Source: Hortaea werneckii
Lineage: Eukaryota; Ascomycota; Dothideomycetes; Mycosphaerellales; Teratosphaeriaceae
Assembly: GCA_037044905.1 (NCBI GenBank)
Contig: JBAOKB010000173.1
Coordinates: 248,001-312,000 of the forward strand
DNA length: 64,000 nucleotides
Reading direction: 5' to 3'
Position 1 is the first letter of the stretch. Every line of letters starts with the position of its first letter. The translations under genes and the position numbers were made by a program. The notes under the pieces are model-generated. The model was given only the letters and a program-made list of their open reading frames with translations, did no database searches and had not been told where the DNA came from. This document shows, one piece after another, positions 31,575-43,406 of the stretch.

Positions 31575-33649
31575 AAATCCAGATGTTTCAAATTGCAAAA
31601 CCTTACACTAGACGAATGACCCAACCCCGATCCTGTATCTACATGCGCAGGCTATATTTATCGGCTGGAATTCTTATGGTTTATGCCTCCTCGTAGGCCC
31701 GTTTCAGAAGAGTGGGAAGCTGCGCTATCCGGGCACCAGCTCGAATGAGAAATCACCACCTCTGGCTCCGTCTTGTGTCCCTTCTCCCCTTGGCTGGAGC
31801 TTGGCCGCACAGCCAGTGCTTGACCGGTTACGCGCACATGGCAAATCTGTGAAGATTAGACGGATGGCAAAGTTTGCTGCTAATGAGACACACATCAGCT
31901 TTCAACTTCAAAGGCGAGGTAGCTGCCGTGTTTTTGAGTGGAGGTCTGTCGCCTATTTGTGAAAGATCCTGCTTTGTACAAAATGAGAGTGTCGACTTAC
32001 CGTGGAGATTTGTGGCGATTCAAATTGAACATGGACTATGAACACGTGAAGGTTAGGTCAGAGGGCGTTATATGTGCTCTCTCTCTGTCGGGGAAATGGA
32101 ATCCCTGCTTGCAGGCGTCATAAAATGAGCGCCCGATCGATGACCTCGCATACTCGCGAGGTTTCATCCTCCTGCGAGCTAAGCCATGGCCGCTCTCGGC
32201 ACGTCTTCTTTCCAGGGTGCACGGCCCTGAAGTATTGCCTTCTGGCCCTACACCCGTTTCGTCCTGACGGCGCGACCAGCCCAGATGACCTTTGAGGCGA
32301 GCGTTCTCTTCCGAGCCGCGCGAAATGCTTCGGTCGCCGTCGCCGACTCATGCACATCCCGCTCAAAAACCAGGACATAGGCCACAGAGTGAATGTCTAA
32401 ATACCTAGCTATTATAGAACTAGAGTGCTACATGCCTAGATGCTATGAAATAGAAGGGCGGCTCTATATTGCCGATATTTGGGGAAGTAAAATTTGGTTG
32501 ACTTCTACGTGAGACGGCTGTTTTCACGTAAACCAAATTCTCTCCTCTAGTCCTCAGTCTGATACTTATTGCCGCTTCCGCCTTTCCTTTTGGCGCTTAC
32601 TATTTCCTGTTCACTCATCCAAAATGTAAATGGGTTTGAGCGTGAAGTCTCATTTTGAAAGCCCTGAATCGAGGCAGAAGAATGAGGAAACGGAACACTG
32701 CGTCTAATTTGTGGGGGCTACGTATTGTCTCTGAAATAGCTGACGGTAGCGAGTCAAATCTTTGCAGTTTTCAGATGTGTTCGGGCCATGGGCAGACCAA
32801 TCATCAAGCTGAGCGGTGAGTTTGCTGAACGGCATTCGGAACGAGGTATGCCCGCTCCCGAGCAGATTGACTTCTATCGCTTTTGCCACCGGTATAGAAA
32901 TCATGTGCTTACTCCTGGAGGTTAGTACAGCCAAGCATGACCTCTACGAAGACGACAGCCAAGTGCTGATGCTGCTTCATTCGCAGGCTGCGGCACGTAT
33001 GGGTCGAATGTACCTGCCTTCACACGGCTTAGTGCATTATCTACAGCCTGTCCAGTTTTCATATGGCTTAAATGCCGTCCTGCAGGCGCTTCTCCGAGTC
33101 TCCGTCAATGTTCCTAATCAGGAAATAACTGTCAAGTGCAGATGAGACACGTGGAAGACAAAGGCCCTTCGGCTGGGCCATGTAGGCTAAGAATTAACAC
33201 CGCATACATTGCAAAGTATTGGCACGTCGAGGAGTCTGCAAGTCTGCATCTATCATCCCATACCGAACTTCACCATCTAGAAACTGCCAGATTTGGATTA
33301 CATTGATCCCTTAGTATGAAGGCGTCATGCCACGTTTGGTCTCCTTTCGACAGATAATAAAGACTTGAGCTAAGCACAGGATATGTCACATATGTCTCTC
33401 GATATGGAGCTGTCAGCTGGAGTGGGCTTGACCGAGTAAGCAAAGTCGGGGCCGATACTTGCTACCAACTCCAGAAAGGGAAAGGGAAAGCGGGGAAAGG
33501 AAAGCTGACAAGGTAGAAACAAAGTGCAAATGTTCCTTTTGTATGTAGTTGCTTATCCACTCCGTCCGCGCGAGAGGAACTCAAAACATTGGCACAAATT
33601 GACTGCAAATCAAGAAATTGGAGCTTTGCACACTTCGACAGAATCAGAT
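31575..33649. other. Gene-poor interval
   Basis: Only short frames. A plus-strand ATG at about 32788 (MGRPIIKLSGEF) opens a frame with a GTTAGT-like donor near 32922 and an acceptor near 32989, which would give a spliced ORF to about 33120, but no family is recognised. No gene is called. Confidence 0.35.
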
Positions 33650-36600
33650 ATGGATCACAAACCTGGCACAAAACACATTCTAGATATTATCGAAGATGTC
33701 GCCTGCCATGATCCTCACCGTTGCTTCGCCCAGGTGCCGAACGGAGTTGATGTGCGAGACGGATATCGTACCGTTTCAATGGCAGATCTGCGCAATGCAA
33801 TCGCCAAGACATCGGAGTTTTCAACACCATATACCCAGTGCGAACCCGATCACATTTGCATATGCGGGGCCACAAGACTTGCGGTACGTGCTCATGGTAC
33901 TTGCAGGGGCGAAGCTCGGGCACATGGCCTTTCTGCCCTCTCTATGAAACTCGGCTGAAGCGCACATTTGGCTCTTCGACGCCTATGATTGCTCCGCTCT
34001 TTTTGTTGCCGAGCAATCACAAGTCCGATACTCTCTCACTGGTCTACTTACAACCCGAAACATACGGATAATTGAGACGCCAGAAACGGACCAATTTCTA
34101 TCCGACGTCGTAGACAAACGGCGCAAACGCCCGGGCCGGACGAAGAAGCCTAGCACAGGAAGCAAAGCTACTCCGTTAGTGGCGCTACAGACTTCTGGGA
34201 GCACAGGAAGTCCAAAACCTATAATTATGCCGCAGCAATGTCTTATGGCGGTTGACGCTTATCGAAGGCTCTCGGACATGGGACTTCCTCCCGTTCTGTT
34301 TTCCCGCTTTAGAGGCAAGCGGATGCTTCTCGCCTTTCCGCTTTTCCATGCTGCCGGCTTTACCCATACGCTCCATGGCATCTTATATCAGTACACTGTT
34401 GTTTTTCCACCTCCAAGCCCCATCACCGCCGATGCGGTCATTGAAATTGTCGATCGATTCAGCGTCGACATCGCTTTCATACCTCCGTCGATCGTTGAGG
34501 ACATTACGAACAATGAGAGACAGCTCCAAGTATTGGAGAAGCTTTCGTACCTGCTTTTCGGAGGAGGTCCATTGACGGAACAGTCTGGTGACAAGGTGTG
34601 CGCAAGAGTGCATACTGCAACCGTATATGGAACCTCGGAGCTCGGTCTCTTGCCGTTAGAGGAGAACAGATCTGACTGTTGGCAATACCTCAGGCTTTCG
34701 AGAGTCGCTGGGGCTGGAATGAAACCTTTTAAGGGAGAATTTGCTGAGCTAGTAGTCCGTCGCAGTCATAGCCTGAGCATCTTCCAGACGCGATTGTTCG
34801 ATGACGGTGATAGTGGCGAGTTCCGGACCGGAGATTTGTTTTCTGAGCATCCCACGAACAAAGGTCTATGGAAGTTCCGGGGGCGGCGGGACGACATCAT
34901 AGTTTTTTCCACCGGAGAAAAGTTCAATCCTATCGATATGGAAGCCGCGCTACAAGAGATCTCCGGCGTCAAATCCGCGATCATAAGCGGCACCGGCAGG
35001 CCCCGGTCAGCACTTATCATCGAGCCCGATCCAGTGCATGTAAACGGTGTTGCGAAGGAAGGAATTTTGGCTGAGGTTCGGCATTCCCTCTGCTCCCTCA
35101 GAGAAAATTTCCCGGGTCACGCACGAATAATACCAGAAAATATCGTCATCGCCCCCGTGGAAAAGCCATTCTTGAGAGCTGGAAAAGGTACGATCCAACG
35201 ACAGATGACTGTCGCCTTGTTCAAAGATGAGTTGGATGCTCTCTATCAGCGGAACGAAGGGCACTCGGTCTTTGCACTTCCGGTATTATCGAAGCACAGG
35301 ATGAGCGATGACGTTACGCAGAGTTTTGAGCAAGTAATCAGGATTGCACTTGGTCATGTTGGTCTAGACATTCCTTGTCTGGAACTAGACTTCAATTTCT
35401 TCGATGCAGGATTGGATTCGGTCGGGGTCGTACAACTAGTTCGCCAACTACAGGGCAGTAGTAGTTCGAACCATCGGCTGAATTCTCTCAAAGCGGCTGA
35501 TATTTACCACAACGCTTCTTTGCGGGCGCTCATTCAGCACTTGGAAGGGCATTACGAAGACATGGGCTCGGGAATCAAGAGAATGCAAGCTCTATATGAA
35601 CAACATACGCATGGTATGGGTGTTGGCCTGGGTCGCAGATCAATGTCGGGACGAGCCGCTGGTCGGGTTGTGCTGCTTACGGGATCCAGCGGATGGCTCG
35701 GCTCTCAGATCTTAGACCGGCTTCTCCGAGACAAAGAAATTGAAAAAATCCTCTGTCTGACCCGCACGCAAGAGGCCTGCCAAAAGCAACGGAGGTTGAT
35801 GGGGCAGAAAGGGCTCAACACGGATTTCGATTGCAAAACAGTCTTATTTTTGAATGCAGATTTCGCACAGCCGAATCTCGGCCTGCCAGAGGACATGTAC
35901 TCGTTTCTGCTTGACGAAGTGACCGAGATCGTTCACTGCGCCTGGGAGCTCCATTTCAACTTCCCTGTCGAGCACTTTGCGAGGTCGCACATCAATGGCG
36001 TGCGCCAGATGATTGACTTATCGGTCCATTCACGACGGAAACCAAGCATCGTTTTCATTTCGAGCATTAGCACCATGATGCGGTGGGAAGAGGCTACCGG
36101 AGATTCCAGGCCTGTTATTCCTGAAGTCCCTGCTCCCGATTGGAAAGCGGCGGAACCTATAGGATATGCGCAGTCAAAACTCATTGCAGAGCGCATGCTA
36201 GAGAGAGCTTCCAGCGAGTCCGGCATTCCCACGGTTATCTGTCGAATAGGTCAAATGACAGGGCCGACCAACATCCCCAGCGCATGGCCGAAACATGAAT
36301 GGCTGCCTAGCTTGATCGCATCCTCCAAATTCTCAGGCTATCTTCCTTCTTCTCTTGGACTAAATGAGATCATCGATTGGATGCCTGTCGACACAGTAGC
36401 TCATATCGTTCTGGAACTGCAAAAAGAGGGTCGTTTCCAGGACGAATGCCAAGTATTTCACGTCGTCAATCCCAAGAAGACCAGTTGGTCGGCGATACTG
36501 CCGGCTTTGAAGGACCACATGGCTCTGAAAGACGTTGCGCTTCCAGAATGGATTCGAATGGTAGCTTCTAGTAATGTTAAAGATACACGCCAAAACCCGG

Positions 36601-36761
36601 CCGCAAAGCTACTTGATTTCTTCCAGGGCATCGCAACACTATCGAGACGAACCGTACCATTTGATGCTTCACGGGCTTGCGGGTGTAGTCCAACTCTTCA
36701 ACGTCTTAGAAACACGAAGAGAGATTTCAAAGATGATCTACTGCAGCACATCGCTGGTTGA
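33650..36761 (+). pseudogene. NRPS-like A-T-R carboxylic acid reductase, broken near the N-terminus
   Basis: About 1037 codons, normal for the adenylation-thiolation-reductase family, which activates a carboxylic acid as AMP ester, loads it on phosphopantetheine and reduces it with NADPH. Start at ATG 33650 (HILDIIEDVACHDPHRCFAQ, FRDV-like GYRTVSMADL). The frame shifts near 33810-33840 (the continuation AYAGPQDLRYVLMVLAGAKLG is in another frame). A TGA at 33945-33947 then interrupts FLPSL-NSAEAHIWLF, where the family has Arg (CGA to TGA). From 33948 the frame is open to the end: A3 LQTSGSTGSPKP, A5 YGTSELGLLP, A7 RTGDLF, carrier site AGLDSVGVVQL, reductase VVLLTGSSGWLGSQ, SSIST and YAQSKLIAER. 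The downstream part is perfectly preserved, so inactivation is recent or the two lesions are sequence errors. Confidence 0.8.
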
Positions 36762-37620
36762 AGGACCACTGAAACGCCTACACAAGACTTCGTCTTTGGT
36801 CTCTTCTATGCAACCATCACCAATGGAGATCGCCTGGATGCTTTTTACAGAGCTGTGTAGCAAAAGCGGAATGAGAATGTTTTACTTTATATCGGTTAGA
36901 GTTCATGTATTCCTCGGGACGGAAAATTACGTCGACTAGCTTTCTTCTAACGAATAAACGCAGCCAGCATGAGCCCAAGCGGTCCTGCCAAAACAGATCG
37001 GGGCCAAGAGGGTGCAGGGACATCGTCCAAGTGCTATTACCCGCTAATGAGGGAGTTTGTGGTGAAGTCTTCGATAGCCGATTACCATCCATAGCTTTTC
37101 TCCCTGCCTTTTTTCTTTTTCTTTTTTCCGTGAACGAGCATTGCTGGTGAAGCGGCTGATGACTGAGACCGCTTGATCAAACCCTTGTCGATTTCCTCTT
37201 TCGGCCATGCTCATTGCTCTTCGAGCACGGCGGCCCTCTCCACCCCCCTGCTCCCCTTTTGAATAGCATGCGCATTCGCACTCAGATTTCCCATCCTGAC
37301 GCTCGAGCTGCCTCAAGCCCCAACTTTCATCGACGAATTTCACTTTCTTGGCGGCATCGAACACAGCACGAACGAGCAACTCTTTCATGAAATTAATGAT
37401 AGGATGTATCGATGAATTTCTTCGTTGAGGAACATATCTTTTTCCTTGCAAAATATTGAGTCCAGGAAGGGCAAAGAATCCGCAGTTTGTGGTCCAAACA
37501 ATCCACCGTCTTAGCTTGACTTTAGCACGTTCTTTGATTGGCTGGAGCAAACAATCCACTGCAGAATGTTTGAGGAACTGGAGTTAGGACTTTCAAACAT
37601 CGAAGCCTTCAGCTGCCATC
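36762..37620. other. Intergenic
   Basis: A 171-codon minus-strand frame (37044-37559) ends in a Lys/Arg/Glu-rich segment but has no recognisable domain; the interval should hold the promoter of the poly-Q gene. No gene called. Confidence 0.4.
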
Positions 37621-37857
37621 ATATCTTTCCTCCGCCTTACTCGCCAGCCTGCGCTGTGCTCCATCGCCCGCTCGAATCCAACGATTGCCATCACCTCCCG
37701 CCGTGCAGCGCACCAAGACTACGGCTCAGGTGAAGGCAACCCCGCTGGCGAGAATCCTCAATCACAAGGCAAGAATCCGTTCGAGAAGGTCGAACATCCT
37801 GGCCCAGAGCCGCCGACTGCCGGTAAGAAGCCCGGTGAGAAGCAGCCAGGCAGCCAA

Positions 37858-37902
<45 letters not shown>

Positions 37903-38196
37903 CCGCCGTCACAGGGATCGTCATCGAACAAAAGTACGCAGGGAGCGCGACCAAAGATCCTGAGCGACAGCCCGCCCCAGCAGCCCGGCAAGATGCCAGG
38001 GGAGGTCGAGATCCACAACAAAGAATTTGACCAGAGAGCTGAGAAAGCAAATGAGAAGGTTCGAGCTGAAGACCTCGAGAGGGATAAGGTGCCGAAAGGC
38101 TTCTGGGCAGGTGAGTTTACGATGTGGATTAGCAGCACGACTGTACGAATCACGCTGACACTGCCAGGCCACGGTGGAAAGGACCGTCAGCCGTGA
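37621..38196 (+). CDS. Small conserved fungal protein with poly-Q tract; start codon unclear
   Basis: The coding frame reads SFLRLTRQPALCSIARSNPT, then HQDYGSGEGNPAGENPQSQG, KNPFEKVEHPGPEPPTAGKK, a Gln tract (37853-37899), KILSDSPPQQPG, EIHNKEFDQRAEKANEKV and KGFWAGHGGKD. The DYGSG-GNPAGENPQ and HPGPEPP blocks are, from memory, typical of a short fungal family of unknown function with a mitochondrial-like N-terminus. A 57-nt intron (38111-38167, GTGAGT, GCTGAC, GCCAG) joins FWAG to HGGK; stop TGA 38194-38196. No ATG precedes the conserved start: the expected Met is ATA (37621-37623, followed by TCT TTC CTC). Either the start codon mutated or translation begins elsewhere. Other frames of this stretch (poly-S, poly-A, poly-C) are shadows. 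Confidence 0.6.
37861..37899 (+). repeat. CAG trinucleotide repeat (13 units)
   Basis: Thirteen perfect CAG copies preceded by CAACAA, encoding about 15 Gln in the frame of the poly-Q protein. Such runs change length by replication slippage. Confidence 0.95.
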
Positions 38197-38508
38197 GGAA
38201 GAAGGGTCCTGTTCATAACATGTTGGGATATCGCAATTCCACATCTTACATAACTCGGATACCTCGACAGCGCGCGATACCCGTATCAATACAGAAACGA
38301 AACAGCATTTTGTCTCATTCAAAAACTCTTAGTATCGAACGTTACATTGCGCTACATTGCGTCCCAACTGCCTCTTCTATGCCGCATCCAGAGCGGTCTA
38401 TGGATAGTAGCTTACACAAGCAAGCCCAAGCACGCATGTTGCACCTAATCTTACGCAAGCAGCTTAAACACGCCATGCGTCTCACTAGATTGATATAAGG
38501 TCGAAGGG

Positions 38509-39703
38509 CTATGCTTGTGCGGAGTCGACGCGGTCGTGCGCGCTCGATAGTGGCAGCTTCTTGGTCTCCAATCTGTCCAGGGGCAAACCTTTCGGCTCCT
38601 CCACTCGCGTGTGCATGGAATCGGCACAGGGCCGGGTTTGATTTGGCGTGTAAGCTCTGGCTTTGGCGGCGCGAAAAAGGTCTTAGCCGGCGGCGACTTC
38701 GGACTGTCCAGCTTCTCCAGCACAGAGTCGCGCTTCTTGAGGAACAGCTCTTCAGATGGTAGGGAATGGCCAAAACCTTGAGAGGAAGCAACTTGCTCAA
38801 TGGACTTGAAATACACGGGAGGAATCAGCGCGGGATCACCAAACGCTCGTTTTGCTGCGGTACTTACCTTGACGGTCTTCGCCTGCAACTCTAGCGTCGC
38901 ATCTTCGTCAACTACTATCATGGCATGTAGGTGCATTTGCAAGCTCGAAAATGTTCATATGTGGTTGGCGCCGCCTTCTATGCATTTCTGCAACGCGAGA
39001 GTCTTGTGAGGACCTGTGATCATAGTCACGACTTCATGTGCCCCGAGGACCTGCATTGATGTGTCAGCACAGCAGAAATGAAGAGATGGGGAGGGGTCGT
39101 TTGATCTTTACCACCTGCACTCCTACGGTCAGGGCCATCTTTGGCATCTTGTTCAAATCGTTGCCGAAGAATCTTCAGTTCGCTAAGATTTCGTCATACG
39201 CTAACGTCTTCACCCTCGTTTGACTGGCTAAGCTTGATCAGGGCTCATTGAACGCGATGTGCCCGTCCGCTCCTATCCCGCCAAGGAACAGCTCAATGCC
39301 GCCTGCGCGCTTAATCTTCTCCTCGTACGCTATGCACTCTTCTTCTAGGTCTTCCGCATTACCGATTAGGATGTTGATGTTCGCCGGGCTCACATCGACA
39401 TGGCTAAAGGGGTGCTGGTACACGAAAGAATGGTAAGACTCTGGGTGCTCGCGCGGGATGCCAACGCACTCGCCCATGTTGAAAGTGATACATATGGAGA
39501 TTTCGCCTCGCTTGTGCGCGGCGACGAGGTGTTTGTAGATGCCTTTCGGTGACGAGCCGGTAGGTAGGCCTAGGACGAAGGGCTTCTCAGGCGTAGGTGC
39601 AAACGTCTTTATGCGAGCTCCCTGCAATTTCAGCTGAGGCTAAAAATTTCGTCGCAACCCGGATTCATAGAGATAATTTAGTCTGCGAGGTACTTCGCTG
39701 CAC
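38509..39703 (-). pseudogene. nagB/NAG1-like: Glucosamine-6-phosphate deaminase pseudogene
   Basis: The intact enzyme converts glucosamine-6-P to fructose-6-P and ammonia, the last step of GlcNAc catabolism. Family blocks are clear: FVLGLPTGSSPKGIYKHLV, HPESYHSF, NINILIGNAEDLEEEC, ELFLGGIGADGHIAFNEP, then TRVKTLAYDEILAN, RFFGNDLNKMPKMALTVGVQV, a 61-nt intron (39051-39111), GPHKTLALQKCIEGGANH, and HAMIVVDEDATLELQAKTVK, YFKSIEQVASSQGFG. Lesions: in-frame TGA at 39238-39240, 39175-39177 and 38955-38957; FNMDEYVG is FNMGECVG, so the catalytic Asp is lost; several residues before it are deleted; the last intron seems to lack its AG; a late frameshift precedes the end. The N-terminus (KYLAD) is also broken. 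Clearly dead. It is divergent to the transporter relic at 40.7 kb. Confidence 0.9.
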
Positions 39704-40721
39704 TGTATGTTCATTCAGCAGGTGATCGACATGCATTGGGCGAGGTAATCCTTACATCGTGGAAAGGGCACTGTGGGAAGTGACTGATTTTAAATTTGAG
39801 TATGAATGATTGAGCTAGCTTCTAGTATGAGGAGATGGAAGAAACTGGGTACTGTAGAGGATGTTCCATATGATAATGATATAAGAGGAAGTGCTACCTG
39901 CCTCACTGGCATCCGCTCATTCAAACGTCGTGGACTGGATGCTAATATTGCAGCCGCAGCAATGACGTCGCATCATCACTGACGATGTTCCGTCGCCATG
40001 GAAGGCCCGAGAGCCACTGCTACGCTCATGGACCTTGTGGGAGAGGGTGCGGGGATTGGTTAAGGTTGCGGTAAAATGTTGCTGAAGCTGGTGGAGCAAA
40101 AGTAGTGCCAAGGATAATCAACACCACCATGTCGATTCAGCGTCAGCCTCGTGGACCGCAACTACGACGTCCCGATGACAGGTTGTGCTCGTGACGCGGG
40201 GGTAACGCCTGAAGCGTCACCGTCGAAACCTTGCGCGTGCCCGCGCCGCTGGACCGGCTGCTTGCCCGTTGCGGTCTGCCTTCGAGTTAGGATGGACGGG
40301 CTGTGACTGCGAGGGCTGCATGGCGGCAATCAAAATGTTGCAGCTGATGCTTCCTGGTAACACGACCTGCACAAGATAGCGTCGATGCTGCTTGGATGCT
40401 GCATTACATCCGCCCACTCAGCTATCATTGGCTAAGATAAGCTTCTGGAAACTCGGGAGCCGCTTATCGCTCCACGTGGGACTCTGCTCTCGTCAGCACA
40501 CAGCCGTCGCAGTAGCATAAGATGCTTGCGCTGCAGGCGTTGTACTCCTTCACTTGAGCCCCTCGCATCATGTCCACTTGCGTCTATAGACTGCGACGCT
40601 CGTCCAATCACGACCACTGCGATCGTCGACATTCACAACAAACTTTGACACCTGCGAACCTTACTGACATTCGCACAACTTGTAGGAGGTAGCAAGCAAA
40701 GCACGCGACACCACACCGGCC
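39704..40721. other. Divergent promoter region of two relic genes
   Basis: Separates the deaminase (minus) from the UNC93-like transporter (plus), so it was probably their shared regulatory region. No gene or clear motif seen; the short minus-strand frames at 40217-40833 have no family content. Confidence 0.5.
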
Positions 40722-42338
40722 ATGGCCGACGACAATGAGAAGACTGCGCTCCCTGAGAATGTGAGCTCACCCTCCCATTCCATGGATGGCGAGATCGCTG
40801 ACGTCCCTCAAGGCTGGATGTACAAGAGTCCAAAATTCCTGGGTGTTACACTGCCGTAGTATGCAAGCCCACAGTTCAGCTTTTGCTGGTGGCCTTTGTC
40901 TGCTTCCTCTGCCCATGTAAGTACGAGGCCGGCATCAAGACCGCCAAAGCTCGTCGCTAATAGATCCAAGGCATGTTCAAAGCTGTCAATCGGCTCGGTG
41001 GCAGCGGCCAGGTCAACCCACACGCATCCAACGACTCCAATACCGCCCTCTATGCCACCTTTTCCGTAGTCGGCTTCTTCGCCTGGACCGTGACCAACGC
41101 GCTGGGCATCAAGATTGCGCTGTCTCTTGGTGGCCTAGGGTACACCGTTCAGGCCTTCAGTTACCTCTGCCATAACCACACAGAGTCGTACGGCTACATC
41201 GTCTTTGCTGGCTTCTTCCTGGGCTGTTGTGCCGGTGTGCCATGGTCTGCTCAGGGCGCGATCGTGATGTCGTACCTGGCGGAGAAAGAGAAGGGGAGGT
41301 ATATCCCTTGGTTGTGGATTATCTACAACATGGTCGCGTGATCGGGTCTCTGGTGAGTTGCTTCTTGCGGCATGATATGAGGTTAAACTACAATCACGCA
41401 GCTAACATGTGATCAGGTTCCATTAGGCCAGAATATCCATGTCAGCACCGTAATTGATGGAACGTACATCGGGTTTCTGGTCTTGGCGGCAGCGGGCGCC
41501 TGTCTAGCCTGGACTTTGGTCTACGAGAAGCACGCGGTGCGTAAAGATGGCTCCGTAATCATTGTAATGAAGAATCCGACATAGAAAACCGAGCTGCTGG
41601 GCCTATGGGAGACGCTGTGGAGCGATCCTACATTATCCTGCTGTGGTCGATGTTTTTCTCCTCAATCTGGTTCTACACCTGTCAGTTCAACGATGTGAGT
41701 CTAGCGCAGTTCGACACTCGGACACGCGCTCTGAGCAGCACGCTGTACCGGAGTGCCCAGATCATCGGTACAATGGTGTTCGGCTTTGCACTCGACTTCC
41801 ACAAGCTGAGGCGTACAATTCGCGCAAAGCTTGCGTGGGCGGCGCTGCTTGTACTTACCATGGCAATCTCGAACGGTGGGTATACCTTTCAGACAGAGTA
41901 CACGAGCGCCGAGGCGACTCAGATAGACTATGTTAAAATGGACTGGACCGATGGCAGTAGCTATATTGACCGCATGTCTTATACATTTTTAATGGCTTTT
42001 TCGATGCCGCCTGGCAAACGTATGTATACTGGTTCGTGGGTGCCATGACTAACAACAGCGGCAAGTTCGCCAACTTTGCAGGCTTCTACAAAGGCATCCA
42101 ATCAGCTGGCGCGGCCATCATGGGGCGTCTAGAAGGCTTGCCTTCACCGCCACCATACATAACTCTATTCGCCTCGTACTGGGCTCTCCTGGCAGGCAGC
42201 TTGATCATCGCCTCTCCCGTCCTTATATGGAAGATCAAAAATACCACACCAGCGGATCAAGATCTCAAATTCGCAGACCAAACTGCAGATGAGGTTGCTG
42301 GCCACAATGCGGCTGCTGACGACCGTGAAAAGGTCTAA
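40722..42338 (+). pseudogene. NGT1-like: UNC93/Ngt1-like MFS transporter pseudogene
   Basis: Family segments in order: KFLGVTLP, LLLVAFVCFLCP, GMFKAVNRLGGSGQVN, ALYATFSVVGFFAW, GYIVFAGFFLGCCAGVPWSAQGAIVMSY, WLWIIYNM, PLGQNIHVS, GTYIGFLVLAAAGA, WSMFFSSIWFYTCQFNDV, RTRALSSTLYRSAQIIG, GAMTNNSGKFANFAGFYKGI, SYWALLAGSLI. Introns 40917-40970 and 41353-41416 have good sites. Lesions: TAG at 40857-40859, TAG at 41583-41585 (Trp expected), and frame changes near 40875, 41335, 41627 and 41998. The family (Pfam UNC-93/DUF895) includes, as I recall, the fungal GlcNAc transporter Ngt1. With the deaminase and kinase relics next to it, GlcNAc uptake is the likely lost role. Confidence 0.85.
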
Positions 42339-43406
42339 GCGATGGTCTGCAGTGGCAGTCGAGCCTCGTGGATTAGCTGTAGAAGGTGTTATAAAGAGTG
42401 ATGAGCATGAGCGAAAGGGGTGGTGACGAGGAAGGCACCGATCGCGCGGAGAAAAATACGCGGGGCGGAAGGCAAGCTGCACGCTCATGAGCTCATGCTA
42501 TACGAAATGACACTCACGGCGGTTCATGCAGGATGCAGTGCTCTTAGCGATGCACCAAATCGTAGAATAAGTACGAATGTAGATAGTGCAAATAAAAAAA
42601 GACGTTGAAGTCGATTTCTAAGCACAGGACAATTTTTGTTGTGGCTACAACCTCTGTCTGTTGTACTCAGCAGACCGGAGATGCATAGCCTAGCGTGCGT
42701 ACAGCAAACAGCGTGATTGCGGTAGGACATCAGCGGTACTTTTGCGCCCCCAATCGCCATGCCAGCTCCGCTTTCGGCATAGGGACGCGTGCGACACCTC
42801 AGCCTGCCCTGTCTCACACAAGGCTTCCGTCCCAATGCAACCTCGCCAGGTAACCGGCCAAGACGCCTTTTATCGCAGACTGCCGGGTGTGTCCATGCTC
42901 TTGGGGTTTTTGGCGACAACGGGGCATCCCTGCCTGAGGTGCAGACCCGCCGTGAGATCGCGCATGTAATGAGACCCTGACCCGACGCCTCTGACCAAGG
43001 CCTGACTTCGGATGCCACACCGAACGCACTGCCAGCAGCAGAGAATACAACGTTCCTTGGCGATACGACACCCTTGGTCCGCGACCGAACCGGGTGGTGA
43101 GTGCGCGCGTTTCCCCACGGTTGCATGCAGCATGGTCATGGGCCACGGACGCATTGCACCCGGCACGTCACCCACACACCACGGACGTCGTGTTAATACC
43201 AACCTTTCTATCGTAGAAGAAGCAGCAGCAGAAGGAAAAGCAGAAGCAGAAGCAGAAGCAGAAGCAACTCTTTCCCTCAATATTTGAACCAGAAGAGCAG
43301 TTGCCTCGTCACGTGACTACCGAACAGGAATGCCCATGATCTAAAGAGAGACCGACACTCGCCGTTCATCCGAACACCAATAGCGCCCGATGACCTCCAT
43401 CTGCTG
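42339..43406. other. Intergenic between two relic genes
   Basis: Overlapping frames on both strands (42524-43280) have no motif. A hexamer repeat GCAGAA (about five copies) lies at 43237-43266. Part may be hexokinase promoter. Confidence 0.4.

Noticed and set aside
37685..38153. Poly-Ser, poly-Ala and poly-Cys ORFs
   Set aside because: All come from the CAG run read in wrong frames or strands.
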